NCBI RefSeq assembly: GCF_001717955.1
Contig: NZ_CP014168.1
Location: forward strand, 310,001-374,000
DNA: 64,000 bases
From: Sphingomonas panacis
GTDB lineage: Bacteria; Pseudomonadota; Alphaproteobacteria; Sphingomonadales; Sphingomonadaceae
Direction of reading: 5' to 3'
Shown: positions 25,720-34,875 of the stretch, piece by piece
Position numbering within the stretch: position 1 is the stretch's first letter
Layout of the letters: the number at the start of each line of letters is the position of its first letter
The notes under the pieces: model-generated
Databases searched by the model: none
What the model saw: the letters and a program-made list of their open reading frames with translations, nothing else
Told to the model about the DNA's origin: nothing
Made by a program: the position numbers and the translations under genes

Positions 25720-28560
25720 ATGCGCCTGTTCCGTGCTGCCCTTCTGATGGGCGCCGCCCTGCTCCCGCTTACCGCGCAAGCGCAAATCACGAAGATACCC
25801 GCCAGAGCCGCCGCCGCGGCGCTCAAGCCGCTCGACTTTACCGAGCGCACCTTGCCTAACGGCCTCAAGGTGTACGCGATCCGCGACACCGGCACGTCGA
25901 ACGTCTCGGTTCAGGTCTGGTACGATGTCGGCTCGAAGGACGATCCTGCCGGCCGTTCGGGCTTCGCGCATCTGTTCGAGCATCTGATGTTCAAGGCGAC
26001 GCGCAACCTGCCGCCGGAAAGCTTCGACCGGCTGACCGAGGATGTCGGCGGCGCGAACAACGCCTCGACCAGCGATGATTACACGGAATATCACGAGACC
26101 GTCCCCGCCAATCACCTCCAGCGGCTGCTGTTCGCCGAAGCCGACCGGATGGCGAGCCTCGTCGTCGATCCCGCCGGCTTCGCCTCCGAACGCGACGTCG
26201 TGAAGGAGGAGTTGCGCGGCGATTTCGCCCGGCCCTACGGCAAGTTGTTCTCCGCTTACGCCTCGGCGGTGTCGTACAGCCGCCATCCCTATGCGCGCTC
26301 GACGATCGGCAGCATCGCCAATCTCGACAGCGCCTCGATCGAGGACGTCCGCGCCTTCCACGCGGTCTATTACCGCCCCGACAATGCCGTGCTGGTGGTG
26401 TCGGGCAATTTCGACCCCAAGCAGCTCGACGCCTGGGTCGATCAGTATTTCGCGGGCATCAAGCGCCCTGCCACCCCGATCCCGCGCGTTGAGGTCGCTG
26501 AACCAGAGCGGACCAAGGCGACGCATTACACCGTGTATGAACCCAACACACCGCTGCCGGCGGTGCTGATTTCCTATCCGGTGCCCGCCGACAAAGACCC
26601 CGACAACCCCGCGCTGACCGTCCTGAACGCGGTGCTGTCGATGGGCGAAAGTTCGCGGCTTTACGAAACGCTCGTCTATCGCGATCAGCTCGCCGCGCAG
26701 GCGGAAAGCTATGTCGATACCAAGCAGGGGCCGGGCAACATGATCCTGTTCGCGGCAATGGCGAGCGGCAAGCCGGTAAAGGCGGGCGAAGCCGCGCTGC
26801 GGGCCGAAGTCGCGCGGCTGCGCGATACGCCGGTCAGCGCGGCGGAACTGGCCGAGGCGAAGAACCAGATCCTCACCGCCGCGCTGCTCGGCCGCGAGAC
26901 CGCCGAGGGCAAGGGCCGCGCGCTCGCCATGTCGGCGATCATCGACGGCGATCCGCGCACCTCGGATCGCCAGCTTGCCGAGATCGCCAAAGTCACCGCC
27001 GCCGACGTGCAACGCGTCGCGCGCAAATATCTCCGCGACGAGCGTTCGGCGGCGATCACCTATCTGCCGCCCGAGGCCGCACCGACGGGCACCAAAAGCG
27101 ACACGATCGCGATCGCCAATACCGTGCAGGTTTCGCCGCTGGCCCCGCCAGCGCACATCGACACGCCGGTCCTCGCGAGCGAGGCCGACCGGATCGCGCC
27201 ACCCAAGCCGGGCACACCCGTCACCGCCGCCATCCCCAGCCCCAACGAGTTCCGGCTCGCCAACGGCCTGCGCGTGGTGGTGGTCGAGCGCCACGAACTG
27301 CCGCTGCTCAGCGCCGCTCTCGTCACGACCGGCGGCGGCGCCGATGATCCCGCCACGCGTGCCGGCCTCGCCGATCTCACCGCCGAGCTGATGACCAAGG
27401 GCACGACGACACGCTCGGCGACTCAGATCGCGCGGGAGATCGAGGCGCTCGGCGGTTCGATCTCCAGCGATGCCGGCTGGGATGGATCGGATGTCGACGT
27501 CACCATCAAGTCGGATCAGGCCACGCCGGCGCTCGCCATCCTCGCCGATGTCGCGCAGCATCCGGTGTTCGCGCCCGAGGAGATCGAGCGCGCCCGCACG
27601 CAGGCGATCGATGGCGTCACGGTGACGCTCAAGGATCCCGGCCAGCTTTCCGGGCTGGTCGCGGCGCGCGCCGTCTTCGGCGACGCGCCCTACGGCCATC
27701 CGCTGTCGGGTACGCCCACTTCGCTCAAGGCGATCACGCAGGGCGATATCCGCACCGCCTATGGCAAGGCGTGGCGACCCGATCAGGCGAGCCTGATCCT
27801 CGTCGGCGACATTACGGTCCCGCAGGCGAAAACGCTCGCCCAAGCCAATTTCGCGCGCTGGTCCGCACCCGCCGCCGCCACGCCCGCCGCCCCGGTTGCG
27901 AGCGCCTATCCGGCGCCGCGCGTGATCGTCGTCGATATGCCCGATGCCGGGCAGGCTGGCGTCGTCGTCGCGCGGCCGGGCATCGCGCGCAACGATCCCG
28001 CCTATTACCCGGCGAGCGTCGCCAATGCGGTGTTGGGCGGCGGCTATTCGTCGCGGCTCAATTCGGAAATCCGCATCAAACGTGGCCTCGCATACGGCGC
28101 GAGCAGCTCGCTTATCGCGCATCGCGGCCCCGGCACGCTCTCGGCGCGCACCCAGACCAAGAACCCGACCGCACCCGATACGGTCGCGATCATGATCGAG
28201 CAGATGAAGCGACTCGGCAGCGAACCCGTGCCGGCCGCCGAGCTGGAAACCCGCAAGGCGGTGCTGATCGGCAGCTTCGGCCGTACCAGCGAAACCACTG
28301 GCGGCATCGCCGCGGTGCTCGGCCAATATATGCTGGAGGGCGTACCGCTCGACGAACTGAAGCGCTACATCCCGGCGGTGACGGCGGTCGATCCGGCGGC
28401 CGTACAGAAAGCGGCGCAGTCGGTGATCGACCCGTCCCGCGCAAGCATCGTCGTGGTCGGCGATGCCAAGCTGTTCCTCGACGCGCTGAAGAAGGCCTAT
28501 CCGCAGGTCGAGGTGATCCCGGCCAGCGCGCTCGATCTTGGAAAGGCAGGACTGAAATAA
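25720..28560 (+). CDS. Periplasmic M16 zinc metalloprotease, two-domain
   Basis: About 946 residues with a signal peptide (MRLFRAALLMGAALLPLTAQA). The N-terminal M16 unit has the inverted zinc motif HLFEH at 84-88 with the downstream Glu. The C-terminal M16 unit (about 510-930) lacks HxxEH (GLADLTAELMTKGTT), as expected for the inactive partner half. The protein thus resembles a fused PqqL/pitrilysin-type clamshell protease acting on peptides in the periplasm. Start ATG 25720 follows CGGAG; ATG 25714 is equivalent. Confidence 0.92.
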   Translation: MRLFRAALLMGAALLPLTAQAQITKIPARAAAAALKPLDFTERTLPNGLKVYAIRDTGTSNVSVQVWYDVGSKDDPAGRSGFAHLFEHLMFKATRNLPPESFDRLTEDVGGANNASTSDDYTEYHETVPANHLQRLLFAEADRMASLVVDPAGFASERDVVKEELRGDFARPYGKLFSAYASAVSYSRHPYARSTIGSIANLDSASIEDVRAFHAVYYRPDNAVLVVSGNFDPKQLDAWVDQYFAGIKRPATPIPRVEVAEPERTKATHYTVYEPNTPLPAVLISYPVPADKDPDNPALTVLNAVLSMGESSRLYETLVYRDQLAAQAESYVDTKQGPGNMILFAAMASGKPVKAGEAALRAEVARLRDTPVSAAELAEAKNQILTAALLGRETAEGKGRALAMSAIIDGDPRTSDRQLAEIAKVTAADVQRVARKYLRDERSAAITYLPPEAAPTGTKSDTIAIANTVQVSPLAPPAHIDTPVLASEADRIAPPKPGTPVTAAIPSPNEFRLANGLRVVVVERHELPLLSAALVTTGGGADDPATRAGLADLTAELMTKGTTTRSATQIAREIEALGGSISSDAGWDGSDVDVTIKSDQATPALAILADVAQHPVFAPEEIERARTQAIDGVTVTLKDPGQLSGLVAARAVFGDAPYGHPLSGTPTSLKAITQGDIRTAYGKAWRPDQASLILVGDITVPQAKTLAQANFARWSAPAAATPAAPVASAYPAPRVIVVDMPDAGQAGVVVARPGIARNDPAYYPASVANAVLGGGYSSRLNSEIRIKRGLAYGASSSLIAHRGPGTLSARTQTKNPTAPDTVAIMIEQMKRLGSEPVPAAELETRKAVLIGSFGRTSETTGGIAAVLGQYMLEGVPLDELKRYIPAVTAVDPAAVQKAAQSVIDPSRASIVVVGDAKLFLDALKKAYPQVEVIPASALDLGKAGLK

Positions 28561-28561
28561 C

Positions 28562-28650
28562 CGTCGCCCCGGCGCAGGCCGGGGCCGCTGTGTAATGTGA
28601 CAGGCCGGTTGCTCCGAAGCGCGGCGGCCCCGGCCCGCGTCGGGGCGACG
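28562..28650. repeat. GTCGCCCCGG inverted repeat, second full copy
   Basis: CGTCGCCCCGGCGCAGGCCG and GGCCCCGGCCCGCGTCGGGG form the same type of hairpin as at 10700-10788. It begins two bases after the M16 stop codon and may stabilise that mRNA's 3' end. Confidence 0.75.
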
Positions 28651-28728
28651 AAAAGTTACCTAAACCACCACCTGTTTCGCAGCGAGACACCCGTGAAATG
28701 CCGGGAGCCGCCTCGATCGCGATCGGTT

Positions 28729-29790
28729 ATGCGCGAGCGCATGACCCGGCCGCCCGCCCCCGAATCGCGACCTGATCGCAAGCTGACCGGGCTGCACGTC
28801 GCCGGGCTGTCGTTGCTGGTCTGTGCGGGCATGTCCGCGCACGCCGCCTATCGCGCGATCGAGGCGCAGGGAGCGCCTGCCGCTCCAGTCACGACGATCG
28901 CGCGCGGCTATGAGGTCGAGGATCATTTCCCCGGCGCAGCACTGCTCTACGCCGCCGACGACAGCGCCGGCGCCGCGCTTGCCGCGCCGGCCACGGGCAC
29001 GACCGGCACGATCGACCTGCCCGATCTGCCGCTCCCCCCCGAAGCCGCGTCCTTCGCCGCCGCCGACGCCTCGATCCACCCCGCCGCGCCATTCGACATG
29101 CGCCACGCCACCGCGCTCGATCGCGGCCGCGCGCTCGAATGCCTCACCACAGCGATCTATTACGAAGCGGCGACCGAACCCGACGCCGGCCAGCAAGCGG
29201 TCGCGCAGGTGATCCTCAACCGCGTCCGTCACCCCGCCTTTCCGGCGACGGTGTGCGGCGTGGTCTATCAGGGCTCGGAGCGCAGCGGCTGCCAGTTCAG
29301 CTTCGCCTGCGACGGCGCAATGACGCGCGGCCAGCCCTCACGCACGTACTGGCTGCGCGCGATGCGAGTCGCGGCGGCGGCGCTTGGCGGCTATGTCAGC
29401 GCGCCGGTCGGGCTGGCGACGCATTACCACACCTATGCCGTCACCCCCGCGTGGAGCCGTCATCTGGTGATGACGGCGGCGATCGGCGCGCATTTCTTCC
29501 ACCGCTGGCAGGGCTGGTGGGGAACGCCCGGCGCGTTCCGCCAGATCTACGCGGGCGGCGAACCCGTGCCCGGCCCACACGCCCGCATCGTCGAGGCGCA
29601 GCCCGTGCCGGCCATCACGCTCGCCGCGGCGACCGTACCTGTCCCAGCGCCGCGCACCCCGCCCCCGACCATCCAGCCCGCGTATGCGCAAAGCGGCACA
29701 CCGATCGCGCCAGTACGCGCGGCCGAGGCGCAGCCCGGCGACTCGCAGATCCTCGATCGCTGGAAAGACTCGGGCAAGCCCCTGCAATAA
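28729..29790 (+). CDS. SleB-type cell wall hydrolase
   Basis: About 353 residues. An N-terminal hydrophobic segment (about 20-38) is followed by a variable linker and the Hydrolase_2/SleB domain (about 125-255: ECLTTAIYYEAATEPDAGQQ, VILNRVRHPAFP, CQFSFACDG). The catalytic Glu is in YYEA. Family members cleave peptidoglycan glycan strands. In non-spore-forming alphaproteobacteria the role is probably cell-wall remodelling. A Pro-rich tail follows. ATG at 28729 is preferred; GTG 28693 and ATG 28741 are alternatives. Confidence 0.85.
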   Translation: MRERMTRPPAPESRPDRKLTGLHVAGLSLLVCAGMSAHAAYRAIEAQGAPAAPVTTIARGYEVEDHFPGAALLYAADDSAGAALAAPATGTTGTIDLPDLPLPPEAASFAAADASIHPAAPFDMRHATALDRGRALECLTTAIYYEAATEPDAGQQAVAQVILNRVRHPAFPATVCGVVYQGSERSGCQFSFACDGAMTRGQPSRTYWLRAMRVAAAALGGYVSAPVGLATHYHTYAVTPAWSRHLVMTAAIGAHFFHRWQGWWGTPGAFRQIYAGGEPVPGPHARIVEAQPVPAITLAAATVPVPAPRTPPPTIQPAYAQSGTPIAPVRAAEAQPGDSQILDRWKDSGKPLQ

Positions 29791-29837
29791 ATAACGCCCC
29801 GTTCTTGCGAACGGAGCGCCATGATTGATCTAACTGA

Positions 29838-29904
29838 CCGTTCGCCCTGAGCTTGTCGAAGGGCGTGTTCTGGACACGTGCTTCGACAGGCTCAGCACGA
29901 ATGG
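29838..29904. repeat. Dispersed GTTCG inverted repeat, copy 6
   Basis: CCGTTCGCCCTGAGCTTGTC pairs with GACAGGCTCAGCACGAATGG. It lies between the convergent SleB-like and FKBP genes. A short 'GCCCCGTTCTTGCGAACGGAGCG' type hairpin also lies just before it near 29793. Confidence 0.75.
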
Positions 29905-29956
29905 GAGTGGGTCCGGTTAGCCCCTTCAACGGCAGCGCCGAAGCGCCGCCCCCGAA

Positions 29957-30562
29957 TCACTGCCCCGGCGGGATCGCGCCCGGTGCCGCGCCGGCTGGCG
30001 GAGCCGAACCCGGCGCGCCACCCTGCTGCTGCATTTGCATCTGCTGCTGCATCTGCATCTGGCGGAGCGTCGCTTCGGGAATGAAATCGAGCAGGTCGAC
30101 CGTGAACACCAGAACCGAATGCGCCGGGATCGGACCCTTGGCCTCGTCACCGTAGCCAAGGCTCGGCTTGATCCAGAACTGGTATTTCGAGCCCTTGGGC
30201 ATCAGCTTCAGCGCCTCGCTGAAGCCCGGCACGACGCCCGTCACGGGCATCGGCGTCGGCTGCTGCGACTTGTCGAAGGTGGTGCCGTCGAGCAGCTTGC
30301 CCTCGTAATTGACGAGCGCGACGTCGGCGTCGGTCGGCTTCGCGTCGCCCTGGCCGGGCGACAGTACCTTGTACTGGAGGCCAGACGGCGTCTCCACCAC
30401 GCCCTTGGCATGACGGTTCTTGGCGAGGAAGCCCGTCACCGGGTCGGCGGGTGCCTGCATGGCGAGCGCCGCCGCCGCGACCAGCGCCAGCGCGACGCCG
30501 ATCCACACATAGACCAGCACGCTGCGGCGGATCGGCTTCATGGGTACGGCGGTGATCGACAT
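29957..30562 (-). CDS. FKBP-type peptidyl-prolyl isomerase, membrane-anchored
   Basis: 201 residues: one N-terminal membrane helix (about 14-35), an FKBP domain (about 55-160) with VNYEGKLLDGTTFDKS, VVPGFSEALKLMPKGSKYQF and IPAHSVLVFTVDLLDF, then a Gln/Met-rich and Gly/Pro-rich tail. It catalyses Pro cis-trans isomerisation in exported proteins on the periplasmic side. ATG at 30562; an internal ATG eight residues later is possible. The rpsU gene lies upstream on the same strand. Confidence 0.92.
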   Translation of the reverse strand: MSITAVPMKPIRRSVLVYVWIGVALALVAAAALAMQAPADPVTGFLAKNRHAKGVVETPSGLQYKVLSPGQGDAKPTDADVALVNYEGKLLDGTTFDKSQQPTPMPVTGVVPGFSEALKLMPKGSKYQFWIKPSLGYGDEAKGPIPAHSVLVFTVDLLDFIPEATLRQMQMQQQMQMQQQGGAPGSAPPAGAAPGAIPPGQ

Positions 30563-30649
30563 GGGCAGCCCCCGGAAACACCCGGCGCGCGCGCCGAATC
30601 AGGTCGTTACGATATGACGGACGGGAGCGTCACCGCCCCCGTCACCCGA

Positions 30650-30856
30650 TTACCGGGCGCCGTCACGCTCCAGGCGCTTGCGCTCGAGCTTGCGAGCACG
30701 GCGGATGGCGGCGGCGCGCTCGCGAGCGCGCTTCTCGCTGGGCTTCTCGTAGTGGCGGCGCAGCTTCATCTCACGATAAACGCCTTCGCGCTGCAGCTTC
30801 TTCTTCAGGGCGCGCAGCGCCTGGTCGACGTTATTGTCGCGAACGATGATTTGCAT
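30650..30856 (-). CDS. rpsU: 30S ribosomal protein S21
   Basis: 68 residues, full length: [20 protein letters not shown] followed by the basic helical tail [18 protein letters not shown]21 binds the 30S platform near the 3' end of 16S rRNA and takes part in initiation. Transcribed alone or with the downstream FKBP gene; no clear promoter read by eye. Confidence 0.97.
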   Translation of the reverse strand: MQIIVRDNNVDQALRALKKKLQREGVYREMKLRRHYEKPSEKRARERAAAIRRARKLERKRLERDGAR

Positions 30857-30965
30857 AAAACGCTCAAACTCCGGATCAATAGAAATCGGTCGTCGCGAGG
30901 CATGGCCCGCGCCGCAAGGCGAGCGCCCTACACGCGCTCACTGCGGTTTTCAACCTCTTGTTGGC

Positions 30966-31268
30966 TCAGGCCAGCAGCTTCGGCCCCTCTTTGGCCAGTT
31001 TCGCGCGAATCTTGTCGGCGAACAGCCGCAGAAGTGGCGGCAGATCGACCACCGCATGGACGCGATCATCGAACAGATCGACTCGACTCGCAACGCGCTG
31101 CCCCATCGCGACGATCGTGAAGTGCAGCGAGTCGCCATCCCAGCGATGTTCGGTGACGGTGCTGCCCGGCAGCATCGTCGCAGCCTTTTGCATCCCCTCC
31201 TCCAGCCGCGCACGCACGATCGCGCGCGTGTGCTTGTGCGGAATGTCCATCGTGATCGGGTCGGCCAT
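30966..31268 (-). CDS. Polyhydroxyalkanoic acid system family protein
   Basis: 100 residues matching PHA_gran_rgn (PF09650): HKHTRAIVRARLEEGMQKAA, then a beta-rich centre (HRWDGDSLHFTIVAMGQRV) and VDLPPLLRLFADKIRAKL. The family was named from polyhydroxyalkanoate granule loci but its role is not defined. Located alone between rpsU and a VOC protein; no phaC is nearby. Confidence 0.8.
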   Translation of the reverse strand: MADPITMDIPHKHTRAIVRARLEEGMQKAATMLPGSTVTEHRWDGDSLHFTIVAMGQRVASRVDLFDDRVHAVVDLPPLLRLFADKIRAKLAKEGPKLLA

Positions 31269-31282
31269 ATGTTTCTTTCAAA

Positions 31283-31352
31283 CCGTTCGTGTCGAGCGAA
31301 GTCGAGACGCCTGTGCTCTGGGTCGGTCCCTTGCGTTCGCTCGGGACGAATG
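31283..31352. repeat. Dispersed GTTCG inverted repeat, copy 7
   Basis: CCGTTCGTGTCGAGCGAAGTC on the left and GCGTTCGCTCGGGACGAATGG on the right; inverted orientation of the sub-type at 9657 and 23102. It lies between two minus-strand genes. Confidence 0.75.
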
Positions 31353-31360
31353 GAGATGCG

Positions 31361-31777
31361 CTACTTCGCGAAGATCATTTCATCGTCTGCGAACGCCTTG
31401 AACTCCAAAGCGTTGCCGCTGGGATCGCAAAAGAACATCGTCGCCTGCTCGCCGGGCTGGCCGACGAAGCGGAGGTGCGGCTCGATGCCGAATCGAGTCC
31501 CCGCCGCGCGCAGCCGCTCGGCAAGCGCCTGCCAGTCCGCCATCGTCAGCACCACGCCGAAATGCGGCACCGGCACGTCATGCCCATCGACCGGATTGGC
31601 CACAGCGACCGGCTTCGCGGCGGGGTCGAGATGCGCGACGATCTGATGGCCGAACAGATCGAAGTCGATCCACGTCGCCGCGCTGCGGCCCTCCGCACAG
31701 CCCAGCGTATCGCCATAAAAGGCGCGCGCGGCGGCGAGATCATGGACGGGAAAGGCGAGATGGAACGGGCGAGGCAT
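31361..31777 (-). CDS. VOC (glyoxalase/dioxygenase-fold) protein
   Basis: About 138 residues from the ATG at 31777. Paired beta-alpha-beta-beta-beta modules carry [20 protein letters not shown] at the start, [19 protein letters not shown] in the middle and [15 protein letters not shown] at the end. Metal-ligand positions His (FHLAFP, PHFG) and Glu (ALEF) are retained. The VOC fold covers glyoxalases, dioxygenases and resistance proteins; the substrate here is unknown. Confidence 0.85.
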   Translation of the reverse strand: MPRPFHLAFPVHDLAAARAFYGDTLGCAEGRSAATWIDFDLFGHQIVAHLDPAAKPVAVANPVDGHDVPVPHFGVVLTMADWQALAERLRAAGTRFGIEPHLRFVGQPGEQATMFFCDPSGNALEFKAFADDEMIFAK

Positions 31778-31805
31778 GGTTGAAAGGATAGCGCGACTCG
31801 CCATG

Positions 31806-31925
31806 ATCCGTCACCCCGATCCTTCGACGAAACTCAGGAGAGCCTTGTTCCGCGGTCCACCGTTCCGCATAGGCACCTGCCCGGCTCTTGCGGCCGGGTG
31901 GATGCCGGAACACGTCCCGCATGAC
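31806..31925. repeat. Composite inverted-repeat element upstream of lnt
   Basis: A stretch opening CGTCACCCCGATCC and closing with CCCGCATGACG, with an internal GGTCCACCGTTCCGC...TGCCGGAAC region and a CCGGCTCTTGCGGCCGG hairpin. No open frame of note. It looks like another dispersed non-coding element filling the gap between the VOC gene and lnt. Confidence 0.45.
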
Positions 31926-31939
31926 GAAGTGGATGAGTC

Positions 31940-33520
31940 GTGACCAACACCTTCGCAAGCATCGTGGTGCGCCGCCCTGCCCTGCCCTGCCTCCTGCTTG
32001 GTGGCCTCGCGGTGCTGGGCTTCGCACCATGGGGGTGGTGGCCAGTGACGCTCGCGTGCTTCGCGGCATGGCTGTGGCTGGTCCACGCCGCCCCAACGAT
32101 CCGTGCCGCGCTGTGGCGCGGGTGGCTGTTCGGAGTCGCGCATTTCACCTTCGGCAACATCTGGATCGCTGAGGCTTTCTCCTATCAGGATGCCGTGCCG
32201 CACTGGCTGGGGCCGGTCGCGCCGTTCCTGCTCGCGCTGTTCCTGGCGATCTACCCGATGCTGGCGGCGGGCGTGGCGTGGCGCTTCCGCCGCGCGCAGC
32301 CGGATGCGGCCTATGTGCTGGTGTTCGCCGCCGCCTGGATCGTCACCGAATATCTGCGCGGCACGCTGCTGACCGGCTATCCGTGGAACCCGCTTGCCGA
32401 AATCTACGTGGGATCCGGGTTTCCACCGGCAATGTTACTGCTGCCGTTGCTGGGCACCTATGCAGTATCTGGGATCAGCATATGGCTTGCCGGCGTTTTC
32501 ATCCTGTCGGTGGAGCGTTCAAGAGCGGTCGCGATTCGACGTGCCATAATCTTTGGTTTGATCGGGGCGGGCTCATCTCTGGCGTATGACTGGCAGGTCG
32601 ACGATTCGTCCGCTCCGACGGAATCGACCGCTCCCCGGGTCCGCATCGTCCAGCCCGATCTCGACCAGGAACAGCGCCCCCGCGACGATTACCCTCAAGC
32701 CAATCTGCGCGCGCTCCAGACGCTCGGCGGCACGCCCGGCGCTGCCCCGCGGCTGATCCTGTGGCCCGAGGGCGCTTTGCGCTTCAACGTCGAGGATGGG
32801 TATCCGCCACAATATAACTACCTCGCCGATCCAGCCGACGTCCGCGCGGTGATCGCCGCGCCGCTCGGGCCGAACGACGTGCTGCTCACTGGCGGTCAGG
32901 CGCTCGAATTCGACGCGGCCGAGAAGCTCGTCAGCGCCGGCAATTCGATCTTCGCGATCGATGCGCGCGCGCGGCTGATCGGCCGCTACGACAAGGCGCA
33001 TCTGGTGCCGTGGGGCGAATACCTCCCCGCACGCCCGCTGATGTCGGCGATCGGCCTGTCCCGCCTGGTGCCCGGCGATATCGATTTCGCGCCCGGCACG
33101 CGCCCGCGCACGCTCACGCTGCCCCATTTCGGCAAGGCCGGGTTCCAGATCTGCTACGAGATCATCTTCTCGGGGAATGTCGTCGACCCCAAGCATCGCC
33201 CCGACTTTATCTTCAACCCGTCGAACGATAGCTGGTACAGCCGCTCCGGCCCCGAGCAGAACCTCGCGCAGGCCCGCCTGCGCGCGATCGAGGAAGGCCT
33301 GCCGGTGCTGCGCGCGACGCCGACCGGCGTGTCCGCGATCATCGACGCGCACGGCCGCGTGCTCGCGTCGATCCCATGGAACACGCGCGGCGCGGTCGAG
33401 GCGCCGTTGCCGCCGCCGCTCGCGCCAACCTTGTTCGCCAAGCTCGGCAACTGGATGGCCGCGCTCGTCGCTGCCGCGATGCTGCTGTTGGCCGTTGCCT
33501 TCCGCTGGTCGCGCCGCTAG
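31940..33520 (+). CDS. lnt: Apolipoprotein N-acyltransferase
   Basis: 526 residues from a GTG. Transfers the third acyl chain to lipoproteins in the inner membrane. Several N-terminal membrane helices (about 1-200) precede a nitrilase-fold periplasmic domain with the Glu-Lys-Cys triad in [22 protein letters not shown] and ICYEIIFSG, followed by a C-terminal membrane helix. Full length. The segment 32400-32600 is locally less GC-rich than its flanks but stays in frame. Confidence 0.95.
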   Translation: MTNTFASIVVRRPALPCLLLGGLAVLGFAPWGWWPVTLACFAAWLWLVHAAPTIRAALWRGWLFGVAHFTFGNIWIAEAFSYQDAVPHWLGPVAPFLLALFLAIYPMLAAGVAWRFRRAQPDAAYVLVFAAAWIVTEYLRGTLLTGYPWNPLAEIYVGSGFPPAMLLLPLLGTYAVSGISIWLAGVFILSVERSRAVAIRRAIIFGLIGAGSSLAYDWQVDDSSAPTESTAPRVRIVQPDLDQEQRPRDDYPQANLRALQTLGGTPGAAPRLILWPEGALRFNVEDGYPPQYNYLADPADVRAVIAAPLGPNDVLLTGGQALEFDAAEKLVSAGNSIFAIDARARLIGRYDKAHLVPWGEYLPARPLMSAIGLSRLVPGDIDFAPGTRPRTLTLPHFGKAGFQICYEIIFSGNVVDPKHRPDFIFNPSNDSWYSRSGPEQNLAQARLRAIEEGLPVLRATPTGVSAIIDAHGRVLASIPWNTRGAVEAPLPPPLAPTLFAKLGNWMAALVAAAMLLLAVAFRWSRR

Positions 33521-33526
33521 GTGGTC

Positions 33527-33546
33527 ATATAAGGAAAGCTTTATAT
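33527..33546. promoter_or_regulatory. AT-rich palindrome upstream of metK, candidate operator
   Basis: ATATAAGGAAAGCTTTATAT is an imperfect palindrome (seven of ten pairs) six bases after the lnt stop and 45 bases before the metK start. AT-rich palindromes of this shape are known as ArsR-family operators (SahR/SamR type) at methionine-cycle genes in Proteobacteria. That link is from general knowledge; no regulator gene is in the window. Confidence 0.4.
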
Positions 33547-33590
33547 CGCCGTTCCGGGGTCCGGGACCGCGCCAGCAAAGGGCAAGATTG

Positions 33591-34811
33591 ATGCGTGCTT
33601 CGTTCCTGTTCACCTCCGAATCGGTCTCGGAAGGTCATCCCGACAAGGTCGCCGACCAGATTTCGGACGCGGTGGTCGATCTGTTCCTGTCGAAAGACCC
33701 CTATGCGCGCATCGCTTGCGAGACGCTGACCACCACGCAGTTGGTCGTCCTCGCCGGCGAGATCCGCTGCAAGGGCGTCTATGAGAACGGCGCCTGGGCG
33801 CCGGGCGCGCAGGAAGAGATCGAGGCCGCCGTCCGCGCGACGGTGAAGCGGATCGGCTACGAGCAGGACGGCTTCCACTGGGAGACCTTCCGCTTCGAGA
33901 ACAACCTGCACGGCCAGTCCGCGCACATCGCGCAGGGCGTCGATGAGAGCGGCAACAAGGACGAAGGCGCCGGCGATCAGGGCATCATGTTCGGCTACGC
34001 GACCGACGAGACCCCCGATCTGCTGCCCGCGACGCTCTATTACTCGCACCGCATCCTCGAAAAGCTCGCTTCGGACCGCCACAACAAGGTCGTTCCGTTC
34101 CTCGAGCCCGACGCCAAGAGCCAGGTGACTCTCCAGTACGAAAACGAAGTGCCGGTACGCGCGACCGCGCTCGTCGTCTCGACGCAGCACGCGCCGGGCT
34201 ATTTCGACGATGGCGGTGAAGGCAGTGACGCGGCCAAATATCAGGAACTGCGCGACTATGTCGTCGGCGTGTTCCATGAAGTGCTGCCGAAAGGCTTCAT
34301 CACCGACGAGACCAAGATCTACGTCAACCCGACCGGCCGCTTCGAAATCGGCGGCCCCGACGGCGACGCCGGCCTGACGGGGCGCAAGATCATCGTCGAC
34401 ACCTATGGCGGCGCCAGCCCGCACGGCGGCGGCGCATTCAGCGGCAAGGATCCCACCAAGGTCGATCGCTCGGCCGCCTATGTCGCGCGCTATATGGCGA
34501 AGAACGTCGTCGCCGCTGGCCTTGCCCGCCGCTGCACGATCCAGCTCTCCTACGCGATCGGCATCGCCGAGCCGCTGTCGCTCTATGTCGATCTGCACGG
34601 CACCGGCACGGTTTCCGAAGCGAAGATCGAGGAAGTGCTGCCCAAGCTGGTGCGCCTGACGCCCAAGGGCATCCGCGAACACCTCCAGCTCAACGCGCCG
34701 ATCTACCAGAAGACCGCCGCTTACGGTCACTTCGGCCGCAAGCCCGAAGGCGACAGCTTCACCTGGGAAAAGACCGATCTGGTCGACGCGCTTAAGGCGG
34801 CGGTGGCGTAA
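33591..34811 (+). CDS. metK: S-adenosylmethionine synthetase, housekeeping copy
   Basis: 406 residues. Makes SAM from methionine and ATP. Signatures are [32 protein letters not shown] and [19 protein letters not shown]. The frame is open far upstream inside lnt, but the ATG at 33591 gives the standard start after AAAGGGCAAG. A terminator follows at 34841. A second, clearly paralogous metK lies 7 kb away at 40540 in an accessory island; this one, flanked by core genes, is presumably the general supplier. Confidence 0.97.
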   Translation: MRASFLFTSESVSEGHPDKVADQISDAVVDLFLSKDPYARIACETLTTTQLVVLAGEIRCKGVYENGAWAPGAQEEIEAAVRATVKRIGYEQDGFHWETFRFENNLHGQSAHIAQGVDESGNKDEGAGDQGIMFGYATDETPDLLPATLYYSHRILEKLASDRHNKVVPFLEPDAKSQVTLQYENEVPVRATALVVSTQHAPGYFDDGGEGSDAAKYQELRDYVVGVFHEVLPKGFITDETKIYVNPTGRFEIGGPDGDAGLTGRKIIVDTYGGASPHGGGAFSGKDPTKVDRSAAYVARYMAKNVVAAGLARRCTIQLSYAIGIAEPLSLYVDLHGTGTVSEAKIEEVLPKLVRLTPKGIREHLQLNAPIYQKTAAYGHFGRKPEGDSFTWEKTDLVDALKAAVA

Positions 34812-34840
34812 CGCCGTTTCGCTTTTCGCGTGAATGGATT

Positions 34841-34874
34841 AGCCTCCCGGGACAGGGTTTCCGGGGGGCTTTTT
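34841..34874 (+). terminator. metK terminator overlapping next gene's ribosome site
   Basis: AGCCTCCCGG, loop of 10, CCGGGGGGCT then TTTT: a perfect 10-bp stem (with G-T pairs) and T-run. The next ATG lies two bases past the T-run, so the GGGGGG that would serve as its ribosome site is inside the stem. Confidence 0.8.
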
Positions 34875-34875
34875 C

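Noticed and set aside
25654..28326. 890-codon minus-strand frame opposite the M16 protease
   Set aside because: Shadow of a well-supported protease gene; composition is Arg/Gly/Asp-biased with no domain.
4527..31352. Repeated elements considered as CRISPR
   Set aside because: Copies are kilobases apart, each is an inverted repeat, and there are no regular spacers or cas genes.
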